From Sneathiella sp. (GTDB lineage: Bacteria; Pseudomonadota; Alphaproteobacteria; Sneathiellales; Sneathiellaceae), in the NCBI GenBank assembly GCA_002732675.1, contig NVRR01000147.1:1-7618 (forward strand): a DNA stretch of 7,618 nt, written 5' to 3'. The notes under the pieces were generated by a model. The model was not told the DNA's origin, ran no database searches, and was given only the letters and a program-made list of their open reading frames with translations. Position 1 is the first letter of the stretch. Each line of letters opens with the position of its first letter. Below, piece by piece: positions 1 through 6,606 of this stretch. The translations under genes were made by a program, and so were the position numbers.

Positions 1-712
<712 letters not shown>

Positions 713-720
713 CTAGCGTG

Positions 721-1575
721 TTACTGTGCGATGGGTGACGGAATTTGCGCGAATTTAATCGTCGGCGTTCCCTCACTCGCGAATTCTTTTTTGGCCTCAA
801 CAAGCCATTTTGCGTAGTCTTCCTTGCTGACCGCTTTCACCATAATCGGCATAAAGCCATGGTTCGTCCCGCAAAGTTCAGAACACTGGCCATAATACAT
901 CCCTGCTTTTTCGATGCGCGTCCACGTCTCGTTCAACCGGCCCGGCACGGCATCCATCTTGACCCCCAGCGACGGCATTGCCCAGGAATGTATCACTGTT
1001 TCAGCGGTGACCAGAATGCGGATATTGGTATTGATGGGCAAAACAATCGCCTCATCCGTCGTGAGCAAACGGGGCTGTCCCGGCTTCAAATCAGCTTCAT
1101 CGACAATAAAGGAGTCGAATTCAATCCCCTCTTCATCAACATATTCATAAGACCAGTACCACTGATGTCCGACAGCTTTGATGGTCATATCCGGGGTTTC
1201 AATCCGATTTCCAAAATACAGGAGCCTCAAGGACGGGATCATAATGACGATCAGGATGATGATGGGAACAACAGTCCAGAGAATTTCAATGAGCGTGTTA
1301 TGGGACGTCTTCGACGGTGTCGGATTGGCGCGCCGGTTATAGCGCACCATCACATAAATCATCAGCAGCATAACAAGGACTGTAATCGCGCCGATAATCC
1401 ACATCAGCATGTCATGAAATTCATGCTGATCCCGCGCCACTGGCGAAAAGGCTTCCTGAAAAGTGATTTGCCACGGAGACGGCTGTCCCTGCTCCGCGAT
1501 TGCATGCCCCATCGTCAAGATCGTCACCGCTCCTGCTGTCAGAAGTGCGACAAGTTTCCGAACCATACCCATCAT
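721..1575 (-). CDS. coxB: Cytochrome c oxidase subunit II (CuA subunit)
   Basis: Membrane-anchored periplasmic subunit that takes electrons from cytochrome c through the binuclear CuA centre and passes them to heme a in subunit I. The 284 residues are normal for bacterial subunit II without a fused cytochrome c domain. Order: Sec-type signal peptide (about 1-27, AIA before the mature end); two transmembrane helices (about 55-77 and 97-119); a cupredoxin domain. Glu97 in IEILW matches the conserved K-channel entry glutamate. HQWYWSYEY (137-145) is the aromatic electron-entry patch. CuA ligands are all present: His196, Cys231, Glu233, Cys235, His239 and Met242 (CSELCGTNHGFMPI). Starts at 1575, 1572 and 1566 are all possible; GACGGG about 5 nt before 1575 fits the first two best. 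It is the first gene of the cox operon visible here. A probable promoter overlapping an FNR/FixK-type box lies about 60-85 bp upstream. Also called ctaC. Confidence 0.97.
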   Translation of the reverse strand: MMGMVRKLVALLTAGAVTILTMGHAIAEQGQPSPWQITFQEAFSPVARDQHEFHDMLMWIIGAITVLVMLLMIYVMVRYNRRANPTPSKTSHNTLIEILWTVVPIIILIVIMIPSLRLLYFGNRIETPDMTIKAVGHQWYWSYEYVDEEGIEFDSFIVDEADLKPGQPRLLTTDEAIVLPINTNIRILVTAETVIHSWAMPSLGVKMDAVPGRLNETWTRIEKAGMYYGQCSELCGTNHGFMPIMVKAVSKEDYAKWLVEAKKEFASEGTPTIKFAQIPSPIAQ

Positions 1576-1633
1576 TATTTCCCGTCTTTAATCACTTAAC
1601 AACCCGCCCGTCAAAATCTGAGCAGTTTCCTGA

Positions 1634-1661
1634 TTTATACTCAGTCATTGAGCCAAATCAA
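1634..1661 (-). promoter_or_regulatory. Probable coxB-ctaD promoter
   Basis: Read on the minus strand, TTGATT (plus 1656-1661, four of six to the TTGACA consensus) is followed after 16 bp by TATAAA (plus 1634-1639). This predicts transcription from about 1627 and a leader of roughly 50 nt before the coxB ATG. The -35 lies inside the TTGA-N6-TCAA box at 1648-1661, so a bound FNR/FixK-type protein would cover it. That geometry suits repression better than class II activation, where the box centre lies near -41.5. Inferred from sequence only. Confidence 0.45.
1648..1661. promoter_or_regulatory. FNR/FixK-type box (TTGA-N6-TCAA), cox-proximal
   Basis: The bases read TTGA, GCCAAA, TCAA, a perfect match to the TTGA-N6-TCAA core bound by alphaproteobacterial FnrL/FixK-family regulators. 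On the minus strand the inner base of one half-site matches the fuller TTGAT form. It lies 73 bp before the coxB start and overlaps the predicted -35. FNR-family control of high-oxygen versus low-oxygen oxidases is well known in this class; binding here is inferred. Confidence 0.5.
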
Positions 1662-1744
1662 AAATGTTTTATCCAGATGCGCCGGAAACTACACCACGGA
1701 TGCATACAAGAACAAGCCTTAGACTGAATATTTCCGTCCGTCGC

Positions 1745-1765
1745 GATTTGAGAATGAGTCAAATC
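1745..1765. repeat. Inverted repeat GATTTGA-N7-TCAAATC
   Basis: Perfect 7-bp arms (1745-1751 and 1759-1765) around the 7-nt spacer GAATGAG. The core is TTGA-N7-TCAA, one base longer than an FNR/FixK box, so it is either a site for another dimeric regulator with a 21-bp footprint or a chance relative of the neighbouring boxes. TTGAGA at its left edge could also serve as a -35 toward tldD. The protein that would bind is unknown. Confidence 0.4.
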
Positions 1766-1794
1766 ATGTGGTTACAATTAAAAAGTATTATATT

Positions 1795-1810
1795 TTTCAA
1801 TTGGTTGAAA
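1795..1810. repeat. Inverted repeat TTTCAA-TTGG-TTGAAA
   Basis: Perfect 6-bp arms with a 4-nt spacer in very AT-rich DNA. Its right arm is shared with the left half of the FNR/FixK-type box at 1805-1818, so the two elements could not be occupied or folded independently. Because of the AT bias this repeat is weaker evidence than its neighbours. Confidence 0.3.
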
Positions 1811-1818
1811 GAATTCAA
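1805..1818. promoter_or_regulatory. FNR/FixK-type box (TTGAA-N4-TTCAA), tldD-proximal
   Basis: TTGA (1805-1808), six bases, TCAA (1815-1818) is a second perfect match to the TTGA-N6-TCAA core. The symmetric inner bases give TTGAA-AGAA-TTCAA. It lies about 190 bp before the tldD start and about 230 bp from coxB, so its target promoter is unclear. It strengthens the case that the other box is not an accident. Confidence 0.4.
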
Positions 1819-1874
1819 AAAAACACGCATCCGGTTTGCATTGAGCCTGTAAATACCGGAATTTTTCAAGCTAT

Positions 1875-1891
1875 TGTGACACTTTGTCACA
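1875..1891. promoter_or_regulatory. 17-bp operator-like palindrome TGTGACA-CTT-TGTCACA
   Basis: Perfect 7-bp arms with a 3-nt spacer. The half-sites resemble the CRP half-site TGTGA/TCACA, but the gap between those pentamers is 7 rather than the canonical 6, so a CRP call is not secure. It lies 118 bp before the tldD start and overlaps a weak candidate -35 (TTGTGA, 1874-1879). This suggests an operator for the tldD-cytochrome unit. The binding protein cannot be named. Confidence 0.45.
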
Positions 1892-2009
1892 CTCGGTATC
1901 TGGTGGCCCTAAAGAATCTTTTTATGTGCCGTTGGCGTGCCTCGACAATTCACCCGAAAACACCCATATTCAAGCTTCAACAAATTTAAAATGTGCTGGA
2001 GTAACCTGT

Positions 2010-3443
2010 ATGACCGACGTTAAAACCGCCAATGAAATGTTCTTCGAGCCAACGGGCATGGATCGCGGCGCGGTTGAAGGTTTGATCAATGATGCCCTCA
2101 CAGGCGCCGATGACGGCGAGCTCTATCTGGAATATCGCCAGTCGGAAGGGTTTTCGTTCGATGATGGGCGCCTGAAAAGCGCCAGTTTTGATACCACACA
2201 GGGATTTGGCCTGCGCGCGGTTGTTGGCGAGGCGACGGGTTTCGCCCATGCCTCGGATTTAAGCGAGCAGGCCATCAGGAACGCCGCGGCCACGGTTCGC
2301 GCCGTACAAACCGGCGGAAGCGGAACCATCGCGCTTGCCCCGGCGGGATCAAACCAGGCGCTCTATAGTGACGAAAATCCGCTAAGTGAAATTCCGTTCG
2401 ATGCAAAAGTGAAAGCACTGGCAGAGATCGATGCCTACGCCCGCGCCAAGGACAGCAAGGTCGTTCAGGTTTCCGTCTCCCTCGCCGGATCCTGGCAGGG
2501 TATCGAGATTATCCGCATGGGCGGCGAGCGATCGGGCGATATCCGGCCTTTGGTGCGGCTCAATGTCTCGGTCGTGGTAGAAAAAAATGGACGGCGCGAA
2601 TCCGGTAGTCACGGGATGGGGGGCCGCACGGGCTATGATTTCTATCTGCAGGAGGAAACCTGGAAATCGGCGGTTGATGAAGCGCTGCGTCAGGCGGTCA
2701 CAAACCTCGAGTCTGTCGAAGCGCCCGCAGGCGAAATGGATGTCATTGTCGGGCCGGGCTGGCCGGGCATTATCCTGCATGAGGCCATCGGCCATGGGCT
2801 GGAAGGCGATTTTAACCGCAAGAAAACCTCGGTCTTCTCAGACCTGCTGGGAGAGCGCGTTGCCTCTCCCGGCGTGACGGTCGTCGATGACGGCACGATC
2901 CCGGATCGTCGGGGATCTCTCAGCATCGATGATGAAGGCACCGCCACGTCCTGCACCACATTGATTGAGGACGGCATTCTGGTCGGCTATATGCAGGATC
3001 GCCAGAACGCCCGACTGATGGGCGTCGAGCCCACCGGCAATGGCCGCCGCGAAAGCTACGCCCATATGCCGATGCCGCGCATGACCAACACCTATATGCT
3101 GGGCGGCGACGGCGATCCGGGCGACATTCTGAAATCCGTCAAAAAGGGTCTTTATACGGTAAACTTCGGCGGCGGACAGGTGGATATCACCTCGGGCAAA
3201 TTTGTTTTCACCTGCACCGAGGCCTATCTCATTGAAGATGGCAAGCTGACGGCGCCGGTGAAAGGCGCCACCCTGATTGGGACGGGCAGCGAGGCCTTGA
3301 AGAAAGTTCGGGCCATCGGCAATGACATGGCGCTCGATAGTGGTATTGGCACGTGCGGCAAGGCCGGACAAAGCGTGCCCGTCGGCGTCGGCCAACCAAC
3401 AATGCTGATCGAGGGACTGACGGTCGGCGGCACTGCGGGCTAA
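2010..3443 (+). CDS. tldD: Metalloprotease subunit TldD
   Basis: TldD-family zinc-dependent peptidase subunit, which in studied bacteria forms a heterodimer with TldE/PmbA. In E. coli it removes the leader of microcin B17 and helps degrade CcdA; its general housekeeping substrate is poorly known. The chosen ATG gives 477 residues, close to the ~480 of E. coli TldD, and follows GGAG with an 8-nt gap. An in-frame start at 1884 would add 42 residues without family resemblance. The zinc motif HEAIGH is at 257-262, followed by GLEGDFNRKKTS; the conserved late cysteine is Cys449 (GTCGKAGQ). Earlier landmarks include FDDGRLKSASF (50-60) and GFGLRAV (65-71), and PRMTNTYM follows the zinc motif. No signal peptide or membrane segment, so cytoplasmic. 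No tldE/pmbA partner lies in this window. It is divergent from the cox operon and leads a probable two-gene unit with the cytochrome 20 bp downstream. Confidence 0.96.
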   Translation: MTDVKTANEMFFEPTGMDRGAVEGLINDALTGADDGELYLEYRQSEGFSFDDGRLKSASFDTTQGFGLRAVVGEATGFAHASDLSEQAIRNAAATVRAVQTGGSGTIALAPAGSNQALYSDENPLSEIPFDAKVKALAEIDAYARAKDSKVVQVSVSLAGSWQGIEIIRMGGERSGDIRPLVRLNVSVVVEKNGRRESGSHGMGGRTGYDFYLQEETWKSAVDEALRQAVTNLESVEAPAGEMDVIVGPGWPGIILHEAIGHGLEGDFNRKKTSVFSDLLGERVASPGVTVVDDGTIPDRRGSLSIDDEGTATSCTTLIEDGILVGYMQDRQNARLMGVEPTGNGRRESYAHMPMPRMTNTYMLGGDGDPGDILKSVKKGLYTVNFGGGQVDITSGKFVFTCTEAYLIEDGKLTAPVKGATLIGTGSEALKKVRAIGNDMALDSGIGTCGKAGQSVPVGVGQPTMLIEGLTVGGTAG

Positions 3444-3463
3444 CAGATAGCACGGAGGCGAGG

Positions 3464-4246
3464 TTGAGCTTTTTTCGGCGGATCGTTCTGTGTTCTTTGC
3501 TGATGCTGCCCCCTGCTTCAGGGATTGCGGAACCCAGCGACTGGCTCCCGCCCGGAAGTACAACGGAAATGACCGGGCGCAAGCCGCTTGAATTGTTCGT
3601 GCCCGGCACCTCCTTTACCGACCAGCTTGTATACGGACGCCTGCTGTTTCGCAGTCCGGGTATTTTGGGGGAAAAGGCCGTGCGCATCGGCCTGTCCTGC
3701 GATAGCTGTCACACCAACGGCCATATCAATTCCCGCTTTTATATTGAGGGGCTGTCCGACAAGCCGGGCCGAATTGATGTCAGTCACCAGTTCTGGCAGG
3801 CTGGATTTGACGATGGGCGCAACAATCCACTGGATATTCCGACTTTGCGCGACAGCGCCAAAACCGCGCCTTATGGCACCCGTGTTGTTATCGCTGATCT
3901 CGCCGGTTTTACCCGCCATGTCGCCGAGACAGAGTTTGCGAGCCCGACCCTGACGGAACCACAAGTGCAGGCGCTAACCGCTTATATGAGGGCGCTGGCA
4001 ACGGACGGACAGGAGAGAGGCGAGATATCCTATGTCCAACTTCTGGCCACCCCGCTTCGCAATCGGGACCGCCAAGCAATCGACTTGCTGGTCGATCTGA
4101 TCCGGGCGGACCTCGGCCGTCATGTGACTGACGACAACCGTTTATCGCGCATCCAGCAGATAACAGCCCTTAACGAGCTTCGGCAAAAAGTCGCTGCGAA
4201 AGATTACATAGCTGCTCAGTCGTTTTACCTAACCCTGACGCCTTAG
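3464..4246 (+). CDS. Secreted monoheme c-type cytochrome, related to the MauG/cytochrome c peroxidase family
   Basis: Predicted 260-residue periplasmic cytochrome c of unknown role. The TTG start is chosen because GGAGG lies 5 nt upstream and it yields a complete Sec signal peptide: basic FFRR, hydrophobic core about 7-16, likely cleavage after SGIA (residue 22). The only heme attachment motif is CDSCH (Cys79, Cys82, His83). Around it are YGRLLFRSPGILG (57-69), TNGHIN (84-89), GLSDKPG (96-102) and NPLDIPTLRDSAKTAPYG (121-138). The last recalls the PTLRN-A-TAPYMHDG block of di-heme peroxidases and MauG. Here GTR follows TAPY, so the usual Met-His-Asp-Gly is absent and there is no second CxxCH. 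A sixth heme ligand is not obvious (candidates His87, His108, His152, Met174). The roughly 75-residue tail (from about 186) has no motif I recognise. It probably shares a transcript with tldD. Whether it carries electrons, binds a ligand or is a peroxidase remnant is open. Confidence 0.8.
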   Translation: MSFFRRIVLCSLLMLPPASGIAEPSDWLPPGSTTEMTGRKPLELFVPGTSFTDQLVYGRLLFRSPGILGEKAVRIGLSCDSCHTNGHINSRFYIEGLSDKPGRIDVSHQFWQAGFDDGRNNPLDIPTLRDSAKTAPYGTRVVIADLAGFTRHVAETEFASPTLTEPQVQALTAYMRALATDGQERGEISYVQLLATPLRNRDRQAIDLLVDLIRADLGRHVTDDNRLSRIQQITALNELRQKVAAKDYIAAQSFYLTLTP

Positions 4247-4260
4247 GGTCCTGACCCTAA
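4243..4260. terminator. Palindrome spanning both convergent stop codons; possible bidirectional terminator
   Basis: TTAGGGTC-CT-GACCCTAA has perfect 8-bp arms and a 2-nt centre, so a hairpin would have about 7 bp and a 4-nt loop. It includes the TAG of the cytochrome gene (4244-4246) and, on the other strand, the TAG of gshA (4257-4259); only 10 bp separate the genes. The stem has few GC pairs and no T-tract follows on either strand, so terminator function is uncertain. CTAACCCT just upstream (4229-4236) can also pair with the left arm, giving an alternative fold. Confidence 0.4.
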
Positions 4261-5624
4261 TAAGCATAGTCCGTAAACACAGGATCAATTTTCTCGCCCC
4301 ATTCACCGTGGAATTTCTCCAGCATTTCCTCGGCGGGTGTCTTGCCGAGTTCCACAGTGGTTTTGAGCGCATTGAGGAAATGGGTTTCGTCGTCGCCGAA
4401 GCTGTCCATGCGTTTGCGGGCCTTGAGGCCCGCCGTTGCAATATCCAGAATTTCACCCGCAAAATCACGCATGGAGCGACCGTCGGGCATTTCTGTTCCC
4501 AAGGCTGAGGTAATAACATCTTCGCGAATCCGCTGGCGATCTTCAGCGGTCCAGTTCTTGACCAGGTCCCAGGCGGCATCCAGTGCGCCATCGTTATAGA
4601 GCAAGCCAACCCAGAAAGCGGGCAGCGCGCAAAGACGGCGCCACGGACCGCCGTCAGCCCCGCGCATTTCCAAGAACCGCTTCATCCGGACTTCGGGGAA
4701 ACAGGTGGTCAGATGGTTATCCCAATCCGTGAGAGTCGGTTTTTCACCGGGAAGTGCCGGGAGCTTCCCTTCCAGAAAGTCGCGGAAAGACTGGCCAAGC
4801 GCATCGATATAGTCGCCATCGCGATAGACAAAATACATCGGCACATCCAGCGCATAATCCACATATTGCTCATAGGAAAAGCCTTCGTCAAAAACGAAGG
4901 GAAGCATGCCAGTGCGGTCGGGGTCGGTATCTGTCCAGATAAAACTGCGGTGGCTGAGATGACCGTTGGGCCGCCCCTCCGTAAAGGGGGAATTGGCAAA
5001 CAGCGCCGTCGCCAGCGGCTGCAGGGCCAGGCTTGTCCTGAATTTCTTGACCATGTCGGATTCAGAGCCATAGTCAAGATTGACCTGCACGGTGCAGGAG
5101 CGGAACATCATGTCCAGCCCATGCTGACCACGGCGCGGCATATAATCACGCATCAACTGATAACGGCCTTTCGGCATCATCGGGCTTTCGGCCAATGTCG
5201 CTTTCGGTGCGAAACCGAGACCCAGGAACCCAACACCGATTTCATCGCCGACTTCCCGTACCTGAGCCAGATGCGTATGCACCTCGCTACAAGTCTGGTG
5301 CAGATTTTCAACCGCCGCACCGGAAAGCTCAAGCTGCCCGCCGGGCTCCAAACTGACAGAGCACCCCTCCATCGTCAGCGCGATGACGTTGCTACCCTCA
5401 TAATCGGGCTGCCATCCGAACCGCTGCAATCCCTCCAGCATCGCCTTGATGCCCGCCGGGCCTTCATAGGGAAGTGGCTTATGGGTTTTCAGGCAGAAGC
5501 CGAATTTTTCGTGCTCGGTGCCAATGCGCCATTTCTCGGGTGGCTTGTTGCCGCTTTCCGCAAACGCAACAAGGTCTGCTTTCGTGATGACTTCGGCGGC
5601 GTCACCCGTTGACGGTCCGGACAT
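4257..5624 (-). CDS. gshA: Glutamate-cysteine ligase (plant/alphaproteobacterial type)
   Basis: Cytoplasmic enzyme that joins L-cysteine to the gamma-carboxyl of L-glutamate using ATP, the first and usually rate-limiting step of glutathione synthesis. The ATG at 5624 gives 455 residues, the usual size for this class. It is preceded by AGGGGA at 5 nt, whereas the in-frame ATG ten codons upstream (5654) has no such site. Landmarks are GTEHEKFGF (35-43; metal/substrate glutamates), MEGCSVSLEPGGQLELSG (85-102), GRYQLMRDYM (153-162), CTVQVNLDYGSE (177-188), FANSPFTEGRPNG (209-221) and, further on, FPEVRMKRFLEMRGADGG. These match the GshA class of plants and alphaproteobacteria rather than the E. 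coli-type enzyme. gshB is not in the window. rsmE lies 143 bp upstream on the same strand, so the genes may be cotranscribed, though the gap leaves room for a separate promoter. No strong promoter is evident there. Confidence 0.95.
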   Translation of the reverse strand: MSGPSTGDAAEVITKADLVAFAESGNKPPEKWRIGTEHEKFGFCLKTHKPLPYEGPAGIKAMLEGLQRFGWQPDYEGSNVIALTMEGCSVSLEPGGQLELSGAAVENLHQTCSEVHTHLAQVREVGDEIGVGFLGLGFAPKATLAESPMMPKGRYQLMRDYMPRRGQHGLDMMFRSCTVQVNLDYGSESDMVKKFRTSLALQPLATALFANSPFTEGRPNGHLSHRSFIWTDTDPDRTGMLPFVFDEGFSYEQYVDYALDVPMYFVYRDGDYIDALGQSFRDFLEGKLPALPGEKPTLTDWDNHLTTCFPEVRMKRFLEMRGADGGPWRRLCALPAFWVGLLYNDGALDAAWDLVKNWTAEDRQRIREDVITSALGTEMPDGRSMRDFAGEILDIATAGLKARKRMDSFGDDETHFLNALKTTVELGKTPAEEMLEKFHGEWGEKIDPVFTDYAY

Positions 5625-5767
5625 ATTTTCCCCTTTGTTCAAGTGGCCGAGCAACGCGCCCTATGTCCGACCTTTGATATCTGAATTAATGAATTGCGGA
5701 AGCCGCTTCAAGTCCAAAGTTCGAAAATCATCGAATAATGCACATGTGGCCCGCCTGAAATCGCCCC

Positions 5768-6505
5768 CTACCAGTCCCCGCAGGTGGCCTGAAGAAGCGT
5801 CAAACTGGCGATAGCCGCCGTCTCCGCCCGCAACAACCGAGGCCCAAGCGAGATCGTATGTGTATTTTCGCGACTTTCAATAAATGCACATTCCTCATCG
5901 GTAAATCCGCCCTCCGGTCCCGTCAAGACCGCCCATTTCGACGCGCCCTTCAATCCATTGAGCACTTCTAGGGGATGTTCTCCGGTCAGATTTTCATTGC
6001 AGAATATCAAAATACGGTCCGGCTCCAGCGCCAAAAGCGTCGTCTCCAGCTTCTGTATTTCCTCAACCAACGGCACATTCAACCTCTGGCATTGCTCCGC
6101 CGCCTCCAGCGCCTGCAGGTTCAGCTTGTCATTACGGATGCGCTCGCCGTGCGTACGGACGGTTTGAACCGGCATAATTTTCGCCGCGCCAAGTTCGGTC
6201 GCCTTTTGCACAATCATATTAGTTTGCGCCTTCTTCACCGGCGCAAACAGCATATATATGTCGGGCTCAGGCGTTTGCGGCCGCCGTTGTTCAACCAAAT
6301 GGACAAGGCAATGGTTCTTGTGAACTTCCTGCAGAACGCCAATCCATTCGCCGTCGCGACCATTGAAAAGCGCGACCTTGTCATCCTTCTGCTGGCGCAT
6401 TACCGTCGCCACATAATGCGACTGCGCCTTATCCAGAACAACGCCCAGATCCTTGCCCAGATCACTGGACACGAAAAGGCGGACAGAATATTGTTTTTGC
6501 GCCAT
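5768..6505 (-). CDS. rsmE: 16S rRNA (uracil-1498-N3)-methyltransferase RsmE
   Basis: SPOUT-fold methyltransferase that uses S-adenosylmethionine to methylate N3 of U1498 in helix 44 of 16S rRNA, acting on the assembled 30S subunit. The ATG at 6505 gives 245 residues, matching the usual 240-250. AAGGAAG lies about 8 nt upstream, while a TTG at 6559 would add 18 unconserved residues. An N-terminal PUA-like domain spans about 5-72 (RLFV, HYVATVMR, LFNGRDGEW). The C-terminal knot domain contains KATELG (101-106), EQCQRLNVP (137-145), LTGPEGGF (194-201; cofactor loop) and LGPRLLRAETA (220-230; knot and dimer interface). All family signatures are intact. It is first in a probable rsmE-gshA unit and divergent from ubiA across a 101-bp gap. 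This ubiA/rsmE/gshA order fits my recollection of other alphaproteobacterial genomes, which I cannot check here. Confidence 0.95.
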   Translation of the reverse strand: MAQKQYSVRLFVSSDLGKDLGVVLDKAQSHYVATVMRQQKDDKVALFNGRDGEWIGVLQEVHKNHCLVHLVEQRRPQTPEPDIYMLFAPVKKAQTNMIVQKATELGAAKIMPVQTVRTHGERIRNDKLNLQALEAAEQCQRLNVPLVEEIQKLETTLLALEPDRILIFCNENLTGEHPLEVLNGLKGASKWAVLTGPEGGFTDEECAFIESRENTHTISLGPRLLRAETAAIASLTLLQATCGDW

Positions 6506-6606
6506 AACGCGGACTTCCTTGTATCGATAGAGTGACAAAGATATTGCGATTAACGGCAATTGATGTCATCTCCTTCGAATAGGACAGGACAAGAAAGAAG
6601 TAAAGC
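6506..6606. other. Divergent rsmE/ubiA intergenic region
   Basis: This 101-bp gap must hold promoters in both directions. No pair of hexamers is convincing: minus-strand TTGCCG and plus-strand TTGATG (6560-6565) could serve as -35 elements, but neither has a good -10 at 16-18 bp. The rsmE ribosome binding site (AAGGAAG) and a purine-rich AAGAAAGAAG before ubiA are visible. No strong inverted repeat is seen. Confidence 0.35.

Larger units (their letters stand above)
1576..2009. other. Non-coding divergent control region between coxB and tldD
   Basis: A 434-bp gap, clearly more AT-rich than the flanking genes, separates two divergent transcription units. Short reading frames cross it, but none has a convincing ribosome binding site or recognisable protein. 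It contains five inverted-repeat elements, each listed separately: TTGA-N6-TCAA at 1648-1661; GATTTGA-N7-TCAAATC at 1745-1765; TTTCAA-N4-TTGAAA at 1795-1810; TTGAA-N4-TTCAA at 1805-1818; TGTGACA-N3-TGTCACA at 1875-1891. A probable cox promoter lies on the minus strand at 1634-1661. For tldD the promoter is uncertain. Candidates are TTGAGA at 1748 with TACAAT at 1773 (spacer 19, long) and TTGTGA at 1874 with TATCTG at 1897 (spacer 17, weak -10). The last would place the 1875-1891 palindrome over its -35 region. Confidence 0.75.

Noticed and set aside
745..1599. 284-codon plus-strand frame antisense to coxB
   Set aside because: It mirrors coxB almost completely, its translation is rich in Arg, His and Asn with no recognisable domain, and coxB itself is unambiguous.
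1875..1891. Calling the palindrome a CRP or NifA site
   Set aside because: CRP sites need TGTGA-N6-TCACA and NifA sites TGT-N10-ACA; both spacings are off by one here.
1768..1989. Small reading frames crossing the cox/tldD gap
   Set aside because: They lack ribosome binding sites and known motifs, and the region is better explained as regulatory DNA.
1884..2009. In-frame 42-residue N-terminal extension of TldD
   Set aside because: The added residues do not resemble TldD. The ATG at 2010 has a properly spaced GGAG and gives the normal family length. The extension also starts inside the operator-like palindrome.
1991..2023. Ten-codon frame (ATG at 1991) overlapping the tldD start, a possible leader peptide
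   Set aside because: It has no ribosome binding site and no run of regulatory codons, and a frame this short is expected by chance.
3353..3463. Upstream ATG for the cytochrome gene at 3353
   Set aside because: It would overlap tldD by about 90 bp and place an Arg-rich segment before the signal peptide. The TTG at 3464 has a strong ribosome binding site and exposes the signal peptide.
2838..3563. 241-codon minus-strand frame antisense to tldD and the cytochrome start
   Set aside because: It crosses two well-supported genes and their junction, and the translation shows no domain.
4713..5612. 299-codon plus-strand frame antisense to gshA
   Set aside because: No family resemblance and no good ribosome binding site; it is a by-product of codon bias in gshA.
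6465..6569. Minus-strand 35-codon frame from the ATG at 6569, overlapping the rsmE start
   Set aside because: The GGAG directly abuts the ATG, too close for normal initiation. The frame differs from rsmE and the peptide has no features.
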